A stretch of DNA of 64,000 nt, from the NCBI GenBank assembly GCA_016235665.1, contig JACRJI010000012.1:1-64000 (forward strand). Reading direction: 5' to 3'. Positions 50,371 to 59,038 of this stretch are shown in pieces. The stretch is from a candidate division TA06 bacterium (GTDB lineage Bacteria > Edwardsbacteria > AC1 > EtOH8). Under the pieces are notes generated by a model. That model made no database searches. It was given only the letters and a program-made list of their open reading frames with translations, and was not told the origin of the DNA. A program made the translations under genes and the position numbers. How positions within the stretch are numbered: position 1 is the first letter of the stretch; each line of letters starts with the position of its first letter.

Positions 50371-51756
50371 ATGCAAAAGCACATCGTCGTTATTGGCGGG
50401 GGGCCGGCCGGGTACGTGGGGGCCATCCGGGCCACCCAGCTGGGGGCCAAGGTAACATTGATCGAAAAAGAAACTTTGGGCGGTACCTGCCTTAACGTGG
50501 GATGCATACCCACCAAGGCTTTGCTAGCCTCGGCTGCGGTCTACAGCCAGTTCAAATCGGCCGGGCAGTTCGGATTGAAGGCGGACAATATCAGCTTTGA
50601 CTGGGGAGCCGTGCAGAAGCGCAAGGAACGGGTGGTCAAAAAATCCACCGCCGGGGTGGGCCTGCTGCTTAAATCCAGGTCGGTGGAAGTGATCGCCGGG
50701 CATGCTAAATTGCTGGCCGGTAAAAAAGTCTTGATCACGGACAATTCCGGCGGGCAACAAACACTGGAGCCGGACATGATACTGATCGCCACCGGCTCGG
50801 AACCAGTGGCCTTGAACATTCCCGGAGCCGGCCTGCCCGGCGTGGTGGACAGCACCGGGGCCTTGGCGCTGTCCGAGGTTCCCAAGGAATTGGTGATCAT
50901 AGGCGGCGGGGTGATAGGCTGCGAGATGGCCGGCGTCTATTCCGCCTTCGGCTCCAAGGTCACCATCGTGGAAATGATGTCCCAGATCATACCGGGCGAG
51001 GATGCCGAGGCGGCCAGGGTGCTGCACCAGGCGCTGTCCAAGCACGGGGTGGACATCTATTTGGAAGCCAGGGTGGAGGAGATCAAGCAGGCCGGGCCCG
51101 GCCTGGCGGTCATCGTCAAATTGAAAGACGAGAAGGCGCTGGAGATACCGGCCCAAAATGTTCTGATGAGCGTGGGGCGCAGGGCTTCCATCAAGAACAT
51201 CGGACTGGAGGAGGCCGGGGTGGCAATCGAGCGTAATTTCATCAAAGTGGACGCCAGGATGGAGACCAATATCACGGGGGTTTATGCGGCCGGGGACTGC
51301 ACCGGGGGATGGCTGCTGGCACATGTAGCCTCGGCCGAGGCCGAAGCGGCGGTGGAGAACATGATGGGGCATTCGGCCAGGCTGGACTATGCCGCCATTC
51401 CCCGCTGCGTTTACACCCACCCCGAGATCGCCTCGGTGGGGATACTGGAACGGCCGGAGAATAAAGACGACATCCTAGTGGGCAAGTTCCCATTTTCGGC
51501 CAGCGGCAAGGCCAGCTGCCTGGGCCAGCCCGAAGGCTTCGTCAAGATCATCGCCGACAAGCTCTCCCAAGAGATCATCGGCGGGGTGATCGCCGGGCCG
51601 CAGGCCACCGAGCTGATCGCCGAGCTGGGCTTGGCGGTAGGCTCCAAACTTAAACTGGAGGAGCTGATCTCCGCCATCCACGCTCACCCCACCCTGCACG
51701 AATCGGTGCGCGAGGCGGCCCTGCAGGCCTTGGGCCGGGCCATACATTTACCGTGA
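50371..51756 (+). CDS. lpdA: Dihydrolipoyl dehydrogenase
   Basis: The 461-residue flavoprotein reoxidises dihydrolipoamide with NAD+. FAD-binding IGGGPAGYVGAIRATQLGAK, redox-active disulphide GGTCLNVGCIPTK, NAD-binding IIGGGVIGCEMAGVYSAFGS, and the C-terminal HAHPTLHES with the catalytic His-Glu pair. The ATG 50371 is chosen; TTG 50362 lies nearer the ggag. No lipoyl acyltransferase or glycine-cleavage genes are in the window, so its complex is unknown. Confidence 0.93.
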   Translation: MQKHIVVIGGGPAGYVGAIRATQLGAKVTLIEKETLGGTCLNVGCIPTKALLASAAVYSQFKSAGQFGLKADNISFDWGAVQKRKERVVKKSTAGVGLLLKSRSVEVIAGHAKLLAGKKVLITDNSGGQQTLEPDMILIATGSEPVALNIPGAGLPGVVDSTGALALSEVPKELVIIGGGVIGCEMAGVYSAFGSKVTIVEMMSQIIPGEDAEAARVLHQALSKHGVDIYLEARVEEIKQAGPGLAVIVKLKDEKALEIPAQNVLMSVGRRASIKNIGLEEAGVAIERNFIKVDARMETNITGVYAAGDCTGGWLLAHVASAEAEAAVENMMGHSARLDYAAIPRCVYTHPEIASVGILERPENKDDILVGKFPFSASGKASCLGQPEGFVKIIADKLSQEIIGGVIAGPQATELIAELGLAVGSKLKLEELISAIHAHPTLHESVREAALQALGRAIHLP

Positions 51757-51937
51757 GGTGTTCTATTCATTCCCCGGATCAGACAGGAGTGCCTTCGCTA
51801 AAGTACTGCACTCGAGGGGGACAAATAATAGCATAAGCGATTTAACATGATTAACCTTTAGAACGCAAACAATTTCCGAGGAATCACAATCCGATACAAA
51901 GTTCCCAACATGCAGCAAATATATTTCAACAAACATC
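51757..51937. other. Intergenic region after lpdA
   Basis: No gene with a ribosome site. A minus-strand frame at 51763-51972 overlaps the promoter of the downstream gene and is not called. No terminator for lpdA is evident. Confidence 0.4.
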
Positions 51938-51966
51938 TTGACATCACATGTTTTTAGCATTATCAT
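51938..51966 (+). promoter_or_regulatory. Promoter of the GGDEF protein leader
   Basis: TTGACA (51938-51943), 17 bp, TATCAT (51961-51966); start at ~51973, giving a 175-nt leader before ATG 52148. Confidence 0.75.
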
Positions 51967-52000
51967 AATCACGTAACCCGATGGGATATATACATAACGG

Positions 52001-52113
52001 CCTGTTTGTGATCATTCCTTGCACAAAGACAACAGGAGAGCGGCGCGTACACCACCTAGTCATCTGAGGTAAAAAGAGACCGGGGCTAAAGCGGCTCTCC
52101 TGTTTTTGTTTTT
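52001..52113 (+). promoter_or_regulatory. Structured leader with competing hairpins: candidate riboswitch or attenuator
   Basis: A first stem pairs tttgtg (52005-52010) with cacaaa (52022-52027), and cctgtt (52001-52006) can pair with aacagg (52031-52036). The same aacagg begins the arm aacaggagagc (52031-52041) that pairs with gctctcctgtt (52094-52104), followed by tttttgttttt, a terminator. The two pairings exclude each other. The 52-nt loop of the terminator could fold separately. No known riboswitch class is recognised. Confidence 0.55.
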
Positions 52114-52147
52114 CGGGAATCGGAAATCCCCAAATTCAAAATATCAT

Positions 52148-55100
52148 ATGATCCAAAGCGAACAAAATAAGAAACGCCTCATCCGCCTGGCGGCCATTCA
52201 TCTCTTGCTGGGTCTGTTATTTTTGCTGTTTACCGAGCTGGTCCTGCCGCGGTTGGAGGACAGTCCGGGGAGATTGTTCCTGTTTTCGGCCATCAGCTGG
52301 GCGGCCTTCCTGGCCGTGGCCTTTGTGCTGGTCTCCCGCCATCTAAGGCACCCGTCCCTGACCGACCCGGATCATTTCTGGGACGAGAACCTGGAGATCA
52401 GCCAGACAGCCCTAAAGCGGACGGTTGAGGACATGCAGTTGGGGGTGACCGTCTCCGACCTGACCGGAAAGATAATCTACGCCAATCCGGCCGAGGCCCT
52501 GATGCACGGCTACGAACAGCGGGAATTGACGGGAAAGGACATCGGTCTGTTTGCCGCTCCGGAGCAAAGGCACCCTTTAAGCATGGACGAACTCCAGAAA
52601 TTCAAACGCTGGAAACGGGAGAGCTTCAATATCACCAAAGAGGGAAAACAGTTTCCGGTGTTGCTGCTGTCCGATCTGATATATGACAGCCGGGGGCGGC
52701 CGGCCGCCATAGTCACCACCTGTCAGGACATTTCCGACCGCAGGCAGATCGAGCAGGACCTGATGGAAAGCGAACTGCAATACCGCCAGCTGGTGGAAAG
52801 CGCCCACGAGATGATCTTCAGCCTGTCCCCTGCCGGGTGCTTTACTTTCGTCAACCAAGCCTGGCTGGCGGCCATGGGATACAACTGGGATCAAAGCCAG
52901 GACATGTCCTTCTGCGATACGGTGGAAGCCGGGTCAAAACAGGTCTGCCACCAGGCCTTTTCCCGGGTGCTGACCGGCGTCACTTGGCACAACCTGGAGA
53001 TGACCTTCGTGTCCGCCGATGGAAGGGAAATAGTGGCCGAAGGCAACCTGACCCCGCAGTATCACAACGGAAAAGTGAAAGGGGCGCTGGGGGTCTTTCG
53101 GGACATCACCCAGAAGAAGGCGATAGAGGATCTGCTGCGGCGCAGCGAGAACCATTATAGGATGCTGATCAAGAACGTCAGCGACATGATACTGGTGCTG
53201 GACGCAGACGGCACCATCCGGTACCAGAGCCCCTCGGTGGAGGAGATCACCGGGTACCGGGTGCAGGATAACAAGGGGCGTTCGGTCTTTGATTATATCC
53301 ATCCCGAGGATATATCAGCGGCGGAAGGAACATTCAAGACTTATCTTAAACAACCGGGCCCGATTCCCGCCCTGGAATTGAGGATAAAAAGCAAACAGGG
53401 GCAGTGGATCTTCGTGGAGACCCTGGCCAACAACCTCCTGGACGATCCTGCCATCAGCGGGATAGTGGTCAACGCCCGCGATATCACGGGCCGCCGCCGG
53501 ATGGAGCAGACGGTCAAAGAAAGCGAGGAGAAACACCGCCGACTGCTGAACAGCATCCAGTCACCGGTGCTGGCCTTAAAAAAGGACTTGAGCATTTATT
53601 ACTGCAATCAGGCTTACTCCGATTTCGTGGGGCGTCCGATCCCGGAATTGGAAGGCCGGAGACTGACGGAACTTTTCCCCAATTTTGCCAAGACGCGGTC
53701 CTATGCCGCCTATCTTAAGGCTATAAAAACCGGACAGGATCAAGCTGTCGAAGGGTTGATCAACGGCATGTATTTAAGCGCCCGGATATATTCAATGGAT
53801 TGGGGGATCCTGGCCATCTCCGAGGATATTACCGCCCAGCAGGCGGCGGTGGAATCGGTTAAATACAGCGAGGAGCGTTTCCGTCTGCTGGCCGACTCGG
53901 CGGCCGACGCCATCATCAGCATCAACCAGCAGGACGAGATAATCTTCTGGAACAAGGCGGCCGAAAAGATCTTCGGTTATACCGCGGCCCAGGCCCTGGG
54001 CCGTGATTCGGACATGCTGATTCCCGAGCGTTTCCGCAAACCAAACAAGCAGACCTTCAGACAACTGATCGAGGAGGTGCCGGCCGGAAGCCGGGCGGAA
54101 ACCAACAACCTTAAGGGTTTGCATCAGAGCGGCCGGGAGATACCAATGGAATGGGCTCTTTCGACTGTTACGGTGGGCGGACAGAAGATCCATACCGCCA
54201 TCATCAGGGACATCACCGAACGGGTGAAGAACGAGGAACAGCTCAAGTACCTGTCCTTCCACGATTCGCTTACCGGGCTTTACAACCGGGCCTATTTCGA
54301 GGAGGAGATGCAGCGGTTGTCCAAGGCCCGGCTGGATACGGTGGGCCTGCTGATCTGCGACGTGGACGGGCTGAAATTGGTCAACGATACCATGGGGCAC
54401 AAAACCGGGGACGGCCTGCTGGTGGTGATAGCCGGGATCATAACCGACGCCTGCCGCCAGGGCGACGTGGTGGCCAGGATCGGCGGGGACGAGTTTGGGG
54501 CCATCCTGCCCAACTCCAGCGTGGAAGCCATCGAACAGGTCTGCTCCAGGATCCGTCAGGTCACCGCGGCTTATAATTCCAAGAACCCGGAGCTTCCCGT
54601 GAGCCTTTCACTGGGCTGGGTGGTGCGTCCGGTCAAGGATCTGGACGCCAACCGGCTGTTCCATACCGCCGACGACGAGATGTACCGGGAGAAGGTCAAG
54701 AACCATGAAACAATGGTCAAGAACTTCATCCAGGCCCTGCAGAATAAGAACCTGATCAGCGAGGAACAGATAGGCCGGATGGGGGACCTGATGAAGGACC
54801 TGGCCAGAGCGGCCGGGCTCAAGGGAAATTCGATTTCGGAGATGGAACTGCTGGCCCGTTATCATGACATAGGCAACGTACTGGTGGCTGACAAAATCCT
54901 GCTGAAAGCCGGGCATCTGGACCGGACCGAAGAAGACGAGATGAAACGGCACTGCGAGATCGGGTATCATATAGTGATGTCCACCCCGCATTTGATGCCT
55001 CATGCCGAATGGATACTAAAGCACCATGAACGCTGGGATGGCAAAGGTTATCCCCAGGGGCTAAAGGGCGAAGAGATACCGCTGGAATCGAGGATCGTGG

Positions 55101-55282
55101 CCCTGGCTGCGGCCTATAGCGCAATGCGCCAGGACCGGCCCCACGCCAAAGCCATGAGCCACCATCAGGCGGTGGAGGAGATAAAGAAGGAATCGGGCAA
55201 GCAGTTCGACCCGGACCTGGTCGACAGGTTCCTGAAACTGGCCCACAAGTGGAAGGACCAGCCGGCGGGCAAGAACAAGTGA
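52148..55282 (+). CDS. PAS-rich diguanylate cyclase with degenerate HD-GYP-like domain
   Basis: Start ATG 52148 (1044 residues); an upstream TTG lies inside the terminator T run. Two membrane helices (~10-30, ~42-62), then about five PAS domains (~90-215, 215-340, 345-470, 475-575, 576-695; for example GVTVSDLTGKIIYANPAEAL). GGDEF domain follows (~700-860) with intact GGDEF at ~779 and an RxxD inhibitory site (RQGD). The C-terminal HD domain (~880-1040) has YHDIGN and HHERWDGKGYPQGL, but the metal-ligand Asp of the usual VDAYDA is Ala (LAAAYSA). So it probably makes cyclic di-GMP in response to PAS signals and may not hydrolyse it. No ribosome site is obvious. Confidence 0.85.
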   Translation: MIQSEQNKKRLIRLAAIHLLLGLLFLLFTELVLPRLEDSPGRLFLFSAISWAAFLAVAFVLVSRHLRHPSLTDPDHFWDENLEISQTALKRTVEDMQLGVTVSDLTGKIIYANPAEALMHGYEQRELTGKDIGLFAAPEQRHPLSMDELQKFKRWKRESFNITKEGKQFPVLLLSDLIYDSRGRPAAIVTTCQDISDRRQIEQDLMESELQYRQLVESAHEMIFSLSPAGCFTFVNQAWLAAMGYNWDQSQDMSFCDTVEAGSKQVCHQAFSRVLTGVTWHNLEMTFVSADGREIVAEGNLTPQYHNGKVKGALGVFRDITQKKAIEDLLRRSENHYRMLIKNVSDMILVLDADGTIRYQSPSVEEITGYRVQDNKGRSVFDYIHPEDISAAEGTFKTYLKQPGPIPALELRIKSKQGQWIFVETLANNLLDDPAISGIVVNARDITGRRRMEQTVKESEEKHRRLLNSIQSPVLALKKDLSIYYCNQAYSDFVGRPIPELEGRRLTELFPNFAKTRSYAAYLKAIKTGQDQAVEGLINGMYLSARIYSMDWGILAISEDITAQQAAVESVKYSEERFRLLADSAADAIISINQQDEIIFWNKAAEKIFGYTAAQALGRDSDMLIPERFRKPNKQTFRQLIEEVPAGSRAETNNLKGLHQSGREIPMEWALSTVTVGGQKIHTAIIRDITERVKNEEQLKYLSFHDSLTGLYNRAYFEEEMQRLSKARLDTVGLLICDVDGLKLVNDTMGHKTGDGLLVVIAGIITDACRQGDVVARIGGDEFGAILPNSSVEAIEQVCSRIRQVTAAYNSKNPELPVSLSLGWVVRPVKDLDANRLFHTADDEMYREKVKNHETMVKNFIQALQNKNLISEEQIGRMGDLMKDLARAAGLKGNSISEMELLARYHDIGNVLVADKILLKAGHLDRTEEDEMKRHCEIGYHIVMSTPHLMPHAEWILKHHERWDGKGYPQGLKGEEIPLESRIVALAAAYSAMRQDRPHAKAMSHHQAVEEIKKESGKQFDPDLVDRFLKLAHKWKDQPAGKNK

Positions 55283-55313
55283 CCGGAAAAAAACGAACCT
55301 GATCTGCCACCAC

Positions 55314-55350
55314 AAGCCGCCCCGTGAACAAGGACGGCTTATTGTTTTTC
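55314..55350 (+). terminator. Terminator of the GGDEF gene
   Basis: aagccg (55314-55319) pairs with cggctt (55335-55340), extended by cc/gg, then attgttttt. Confidence 0.65.
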
Positions 55351-55379
55351 ATAGCCACGGCCTTAAGGCCGTGGCTATG
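55350..55379. repeat. 30-bp perfect palindrome with ggccttaaggcc centre
   Basis: catagccacggcctt (55350-55364) and its complement. Same frame as 43602-43637: TATAGCC or CATAGCC ends with a ggccttaaggcc centre and a 3-4 bp variable part. Confidence 0.75.
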
Positions 55380-55417
55380 TTGTCTCCGCTGGCTGAAATG
55401 GAAACCGGAATCATGGG

Positions 55418-55446
55418 TTGATTTTACCGGCAAAATATGATAAAAT
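55418..55446 (+). promoter_or_regulatory. Promoter of the class III aminotransferase-fold gene
   Basis: TTGATT (55418-55423), 17 bp, TAAAAT (55441-55446), ~58 nt before ATG 55511. Confidence 0.65.
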
Positions 55447-55510
55447 GATATGTTTTAGCAGGCTTTTGAAAATCGGGAAAAATTACAAATATAATCAGGA
55501 GGTAACCGCC

Positions 55511-56848
55511 ATGTCTTCCATCAAAAGGCCGATCTTAAAAACCGCCCTGCCGGGACCGCGGGCCAAGGCCATAGTCAAGCGGGACCAAAGTTCGCTTTCG
55601 CCCTCCTATACCCGCGACTATCCGGCGGTGATCGACCGGGGCCAGGGAGTCTGGCTGACCGACGTGGACGGCAACGTGATGCTGGATTTTTGCGCCGGCA
55701 TCGCGGTCAACTCCACCGGCCACAGCCATCCCAAGGTGGTGGAAGCCATCAAGCGCCAGGCCGAAAAGTTCATCCACTATTCCGGCACCGATTTCTACTA
55801 CGAGCCTGAAGTGGCCCTGGCCGAGCGGCTCAATTCCATCTCGCCTACCGGCAAGGACAATCGGGTGTTCTTCTGCAACTCCGGAGCCGAGGCGGTGGAG
55901 GGCGCGCTTAAGCTGGCCCGCTATCACACCGGCCGGCCCCAGTTCATCTCCTTCATCGGAGCCTTCCACGGGCGGACCATGGGGGCGGTCTCCTGCACCG
56001 GCTCAAAACCCACCCAGAAGAAGGGGTTCTTTCCCACCATGCCCGGGGTCACCCACGTCCCCTACCCCAACTGTTACCGCTGCGTATTCAACAAGACCTA
56101 TCCCGGCTGCAGCCTGGAATGCGTCAAGTACATAGAGGACACCGTCCTTAAGACCTTCCTGCCCCCGGAGGAAGTGGCCGGGCTGATCATCGAGCCCGTC
56201 CAGGGCGAGGGCGGATACGTGGTGCCGCCGGTGGCGGCCATGCAGGCCATCCGCAAGCTGTGCGACAAGCACGGGATCCTGCTGATAGCCGACGAGATCC
56301 AGTCGGGCATGGGCCGGACCGGAAAATGGTTCGCCGTCGAGCACTGCAAGGTGAGGCCGGACATCATCACTGTGGCCAAGGGCATAGCCAGCGGCATGCC
56401 GATGGGGGCCATCATCGCCTCGGTCGCAGTGATGAACTGGAAGCCGGGCAGCCATGGCAACACCTTCAGCGGCAACCCGGTCTGCTGCGCCGCCGGCATC
56501 GCCACCTTCGACCTGATCCAGGGCGGCCTGATGAAGAACGCCACCGCCGTCGGGGCCTACATGATGGCCGAGTTCAAGAAGATGCAGAAGAAATACGACA
56601 TCATCGGCGACGTGCGGGGCCAGGGACTGATGATAGGGGTGGAGATGGTGGAAAGCAAGAAGACCAGGGTCAAGTCCCACGACAAGATGGAGGCCGTCAT
56701 CCAGATGGCATTTACCAAGGGACTGCTGATGCTGGGATGCGGCACCAACACCCTCAGGATCTGCCCGCCCCTGATCATTACCAAAGAAGAGGCCAAGGTG
56801 GGGATGGAGATCATGGAACAGTGCATCAAGAAAGTGGCCGGAAGGTGA
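55511..56848 (+). CDS. Class III PLP enzyme: aminotransferase (GABA type) or amino-acid racemase
   Basis: The 445-residue protein starts at ATG 55511 after aggaggtaaccgcc. PLP-enzyme marks: NSGAEAVEGALKLARYHTGR, FHGRTMGAVSCTGSKP, LLIADEIQSGMGRTGKW, VAKGIASGMPMGAI with the Schiff-base Lys, and GNTFSGNPVCCAAG. It resembles 4-aminobutyrate aminotransferases. The insert YPNCYRCVFNKTYPGC is typical of the archaeal/lactobacillar branch, several members of which are amino-acid racemases or epimerases. Either role fits an amino-acid fermenter. Confidence 0.85.
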   Translation: MSSIKRPILKTALPGPRAKAIVKRDQSSLSPSYTRDYPAVIDRGQGVWLTDVDGNVMLDFCAGIAVNSTGHSHPKVVEAIKRQAEKFIHYSGTDFYYEPEVALAERLNSISPTGKDNRVFFCNSGAEAVEGALKLARYHTGRPQFISFIGAFHGRTMGAVSCTGSKPTQKKGFFPTMPGVTHVPYPNCYRCVFNKTYPGCSLECVKYIEDTVLKTFLPPEEVAGLIIEPVQGEGGYVVPPVAAMQAIRKLCDKHGILLIADEIQSGMGRTGKWFAVEHCKVRPDIITVAKGIASGMPMGAIIASVAVMNWKPGSHGNTFSGNPVCCAAGIATFDLIQGGLMKNATAVGAYMMAEFKKMQKKYDIIGDVRGQGLMIGVEMVESKKTRVKSHDKMEAVIQMAFTKGLLMLGCGTNTLRICPPLIITKEEAKVGMEIMEQCIKKVAGR

Positions 56849-56851
56849 CCA

Positions 56852-56925
56852 GCCACAGAGACACCCTTCGATAAACACTTCGGCCTTGCTCAGTGCATCG
56901 CTCAGGGTAAACTCCGACACAGAGA
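56852..56925. repeat. Composite intergenic repeat, copy 2
   Basis: gccacagagacacccttcga, a variable middle, then ctcagggtaaactccgacac and agag; compare 45561-45611. It lies ~30 bp upstream of a start codon in both cases. Confidence 0.65.
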
Positions 56926-56952
56926 ATAATTTATTTTAAGGAATACAGCTTT

Positions 56953-57495
56953 ATGGAAAAGATCCTGACCATGCCGGTCATTCTAGATAAGAAGTTGTCA
57001 GTAGTTCTTGGAGTGTTCCTGTTTGCGGCCCTGACCGCCCTAGGCGCTTTCGTGCGGGTGCCTCTGCCGTTTACCCCGGTGCCCTTGACCCTGCAGGTCT
57101 TCTTTGTTTTGCTGTCGGCCATGGTGCTGGGACCGAAGGCGGTATTCAGCCAGGTTTTGTACGTTATCATGGGATTGACCGGACTGCCGGTATTCACTGG
57201 GGCCTCGGCCGGATTTTCCCACCTGTTTGGACCTACAGGAGGATACCTCCTCGGGTTTATAGCAGCGTCCTGGGCAGTATCCCGGATCGCCACCAAAGGA
57301 GCAGGCGCTTTTAAAACTGCTTTGGCCCTTATGATTGGGTTGGCCGTGATCTATCTCCTGGGATCGATCCAACTGGGATTATGGCTGGGATTGGGACAGG
57401 TCAAGACCATTCAACTGGGCATCCTGCCCTTCATCGTGGGCGATCTGTTAAAGCTGGCAGCGGTGCTGGCATCGGCCCGTCTGCTTGAACGATAA
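56953..57495 (+). CDS. bioY: Biotin ECF transporter S component BioY
   Basis: The 180-residue membrane protein has six helices. Typical BioY stretches: FVRVPLPFTPVPLTLQVFFV, GLTGLPVFTGASAGFSHLFG, GPTGGYLLGF. It binds biotin and works with the shared energising module EcfAA'T, which is not in this window. Biotin import suits biotin-dependent decarboxylases or carboxylases of fermenters. Ribosome site aaggaa 10 bases before the ATG. Confidence 0.92.
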   Translation: MEKILTMPVILDKKLSVVLGVFLFAALTALGAFVRVPLPFTPVPLTLQVFFVLLSAMVLGPKAVFSQVLYVIMGLTGLPVFTGASAGFSHLFGPTGGYLLGFIAASWAVSRIATKGAGAFKTALALMIGLAVIYLLGSIQLGLWLGLGQVKTIQLGILPFIVGDLLKLAAVLASARLLER

Positions 57496-57563
57496 TCAGT
57501 GCATCCAGGATATTGATAAAAACTACAGAGTCATAAAAACCATATAAATATAGGAGCGGCGAT

Positions 57564-58796
57564 ATGTCCAAAAGCAAGGATATGATCCGGATGACCGAGA
57601 AATACGGAGCCCACAATTACCATCCGCTGCCGGTGGTGATCAGCAAGGCCCAGGGGATCTGGGTCTGGGACGTGGAAGGAAAGAAATACTTAGACATGCT
57701 TTCCGCCTATTCGGCGGTGAACCAGGGGCACCGGCACCCGGCCATCATCAAGGCCATGACCAGGCAGGCCGGCCGTCTGACCCTTACCAGCCGGGCCTTT
57801 CACAACGACCAGCTGGGGCCGTTCCTGAGAAAGCTCTGCCAGTTTTCCCAGATGGAAGCAGCCCTGCCCATGAACACCGGGGCCGAAGCGGTGGAGACCG
57901 CCATCAAGCTGGCCCGCAAATGGGGCTACGAAAAAAAGAAGATCACCCGGAACCAGGCCGAGATCATAGTCTGCGCCGAGAACTTCCACGGCCGGACCAC
58001 CACCATCGTGGGTTTCTCCACCGACCCCGACGCCTACGAGGGCTTTGGGCCGGCCACCCCCGGCTTCAAGATAGTTCCCTATAACAACCCCGAGGAAGTG
58101 GAGAAGGCCATCACCCTCAACACCGTGGCCTTCATGGTGGAGCCGATCCAGGGCGAGGCCGGCGTCATCGTTCCCGATAAGGGCTATCTGACCAAGTGCA
58201 AGGAGATCTGCCGCCGCCACAACATCCTCTTCATCCTGGACGAGGTCCAGACCGGGTTCTGCCGCACCGGCAAACCCTTCTGCTGGCAGCACGAGAACGC
58301 CAAGCCGGACGTGATGATAGTGGGCAAGGCCCTGGGCGGAGGCATCTACCCGGTCTCGGCAGTGCTGACCCGCTGGAACGTGATCGACGTGATCAAGCCC
58401 GGCCAGCACGGCAGCACTTTCGGCGGCAACCCGCTGGCCTGCGCCATCGGCAACGCAGCCCTGGACGTCCTTAAAAAACAGGCCCTGGACAAGAAGGCCC
58501 GGGAGATGGGCGACTATTTCCGCAAGCAGATCAAAGCCATCAAGACCACCAAGATCAAAGAGGTCCGCGGTCTGGGCCTGCTGACCGGGGTGGAGCTGAA
58601 GGTGGAGGCCGGCAAGGCCCGCCCATACTGCGAACGGATGATGAAGCTGGGGATGCTGGCCAAGGACACCCACTCCCAGACCATCCGCTTTGCCCCGCCG
58701 CTGGTGATCACCAAGAAGGAAGTGGACTGGGCAGTCAAGCTGATAGCCAAGGCGCTGGAGCTGGATGTGCCGGTCACCAAGAACGCCGGACACTAA
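57564..58796 (+). CDS. rocD: Ornithine aminotransferase
   Basis: The 410-residue class III aminotransferase transfers the delta-amino group of ornithine to 2-oxoglutarate, giving glutamate semialdehyde and glutamate. Marks: GAHNYHPLPVVISKAQGIWV near the start (the RocD pattern YxPLPVV), LPMNTGAEAVETAIKLARKW, NFHGRTTTIVGFSTDP, FILDEVQTGFCRTGK, IVGKALGGGIYPVSA with the PLP Lys, and HGSTFGGNPLACA. Glutamate formed feeds the glutamate dehydrogenases. Ends in a terminator. Confidence 0.92.
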   Translation: MSKSKDMIRMTEKYGAHNYHPLPVVISKAQGIWVWDVEGKKYLDMLSAYSAVNQGHRHPAIIKAMTRQAGRLTLTSRAFHNDQLGPFLRKLCQFSQMEAALPMNTGAEAVETAIKLARKWGYEKKKITRNQAEIIVCAENFHGRTTTIVGFSTDPDAYEGFGPATPGFKIVPYNNPEEVEKAITLNTVAFMVEPIQGEAGVIVPDKGYLTKCKEICRRHNILFILDEVQTGFCRTGKPFCWQHENAKPDVMIVGKALGGGIYPVSAVLTRWNVIDVIKPGQHGSTFGGNPLACAIGNAALDVLKKQALDKKAREMGDYFRKQIKAIKTTKIKEVRGLGLLTGVELKVEAGKARPYCERMMKLGMLAKDTHSQTIRFAPPLVITKKEVDWAVKLIAKALELDVPVTKNAGH

Positions 58797-58814
58797 ACAA
58801 AACACCGAATATCT

Positions 58815-58853
58815 CAAGAAGCCCGGACCTAAAAAAAGGCCGGGCTTCTTGTT
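58815..58853 (+). terminator. Terminator of rocD
   Basis: caagaagcccggacct (58815-58830) pairs with aggccgggcttcttg (58837-58851), one bulge, loop of A residues. Confidence 0.8.
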
Positions 58854-58877
58854 GACTAAAATAATTTGATTTATTGG

Positions 58878-58905
58878 TTGACTTAGTCAAAAATATCAGT
58901 ATACT
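58878..58905 (+). promoter_or_regulatory. Promoter of cheC with a palindrome on its -35 box
   Basis: TTGACT (58878-58883), 16 bp, TATACT (58900-58905). The -35 box is half of the palindrome ttgacttagtcaa (58878-58890), a possible operator. Confidence 0.55.
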
Positions 58906-59038
58906 TAAGGTCTAGGAACGATTTTTATAAGGAATCCAGGGAAACAGGAATTAAATGAAAATTACCTCATTCATATTTCACGGCTTCATGGTTTCCTAAT
59001 TATAACACCACCTTACCAATAACTTCATATCGCGGCTG

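Noticed and set aside
51763-51972. A 69-codon minus-strand frame after lpdA
   Set aside because: No ribosome site and overlap with the promoter of the GGDEF leader.
52001-52113. Class I or II cyclic di-GMP riboswitch upstream of the GGDEF gene
   Set aside because: The conserved GEMM-type core sequences are missing; only competing hairpins can be supported.
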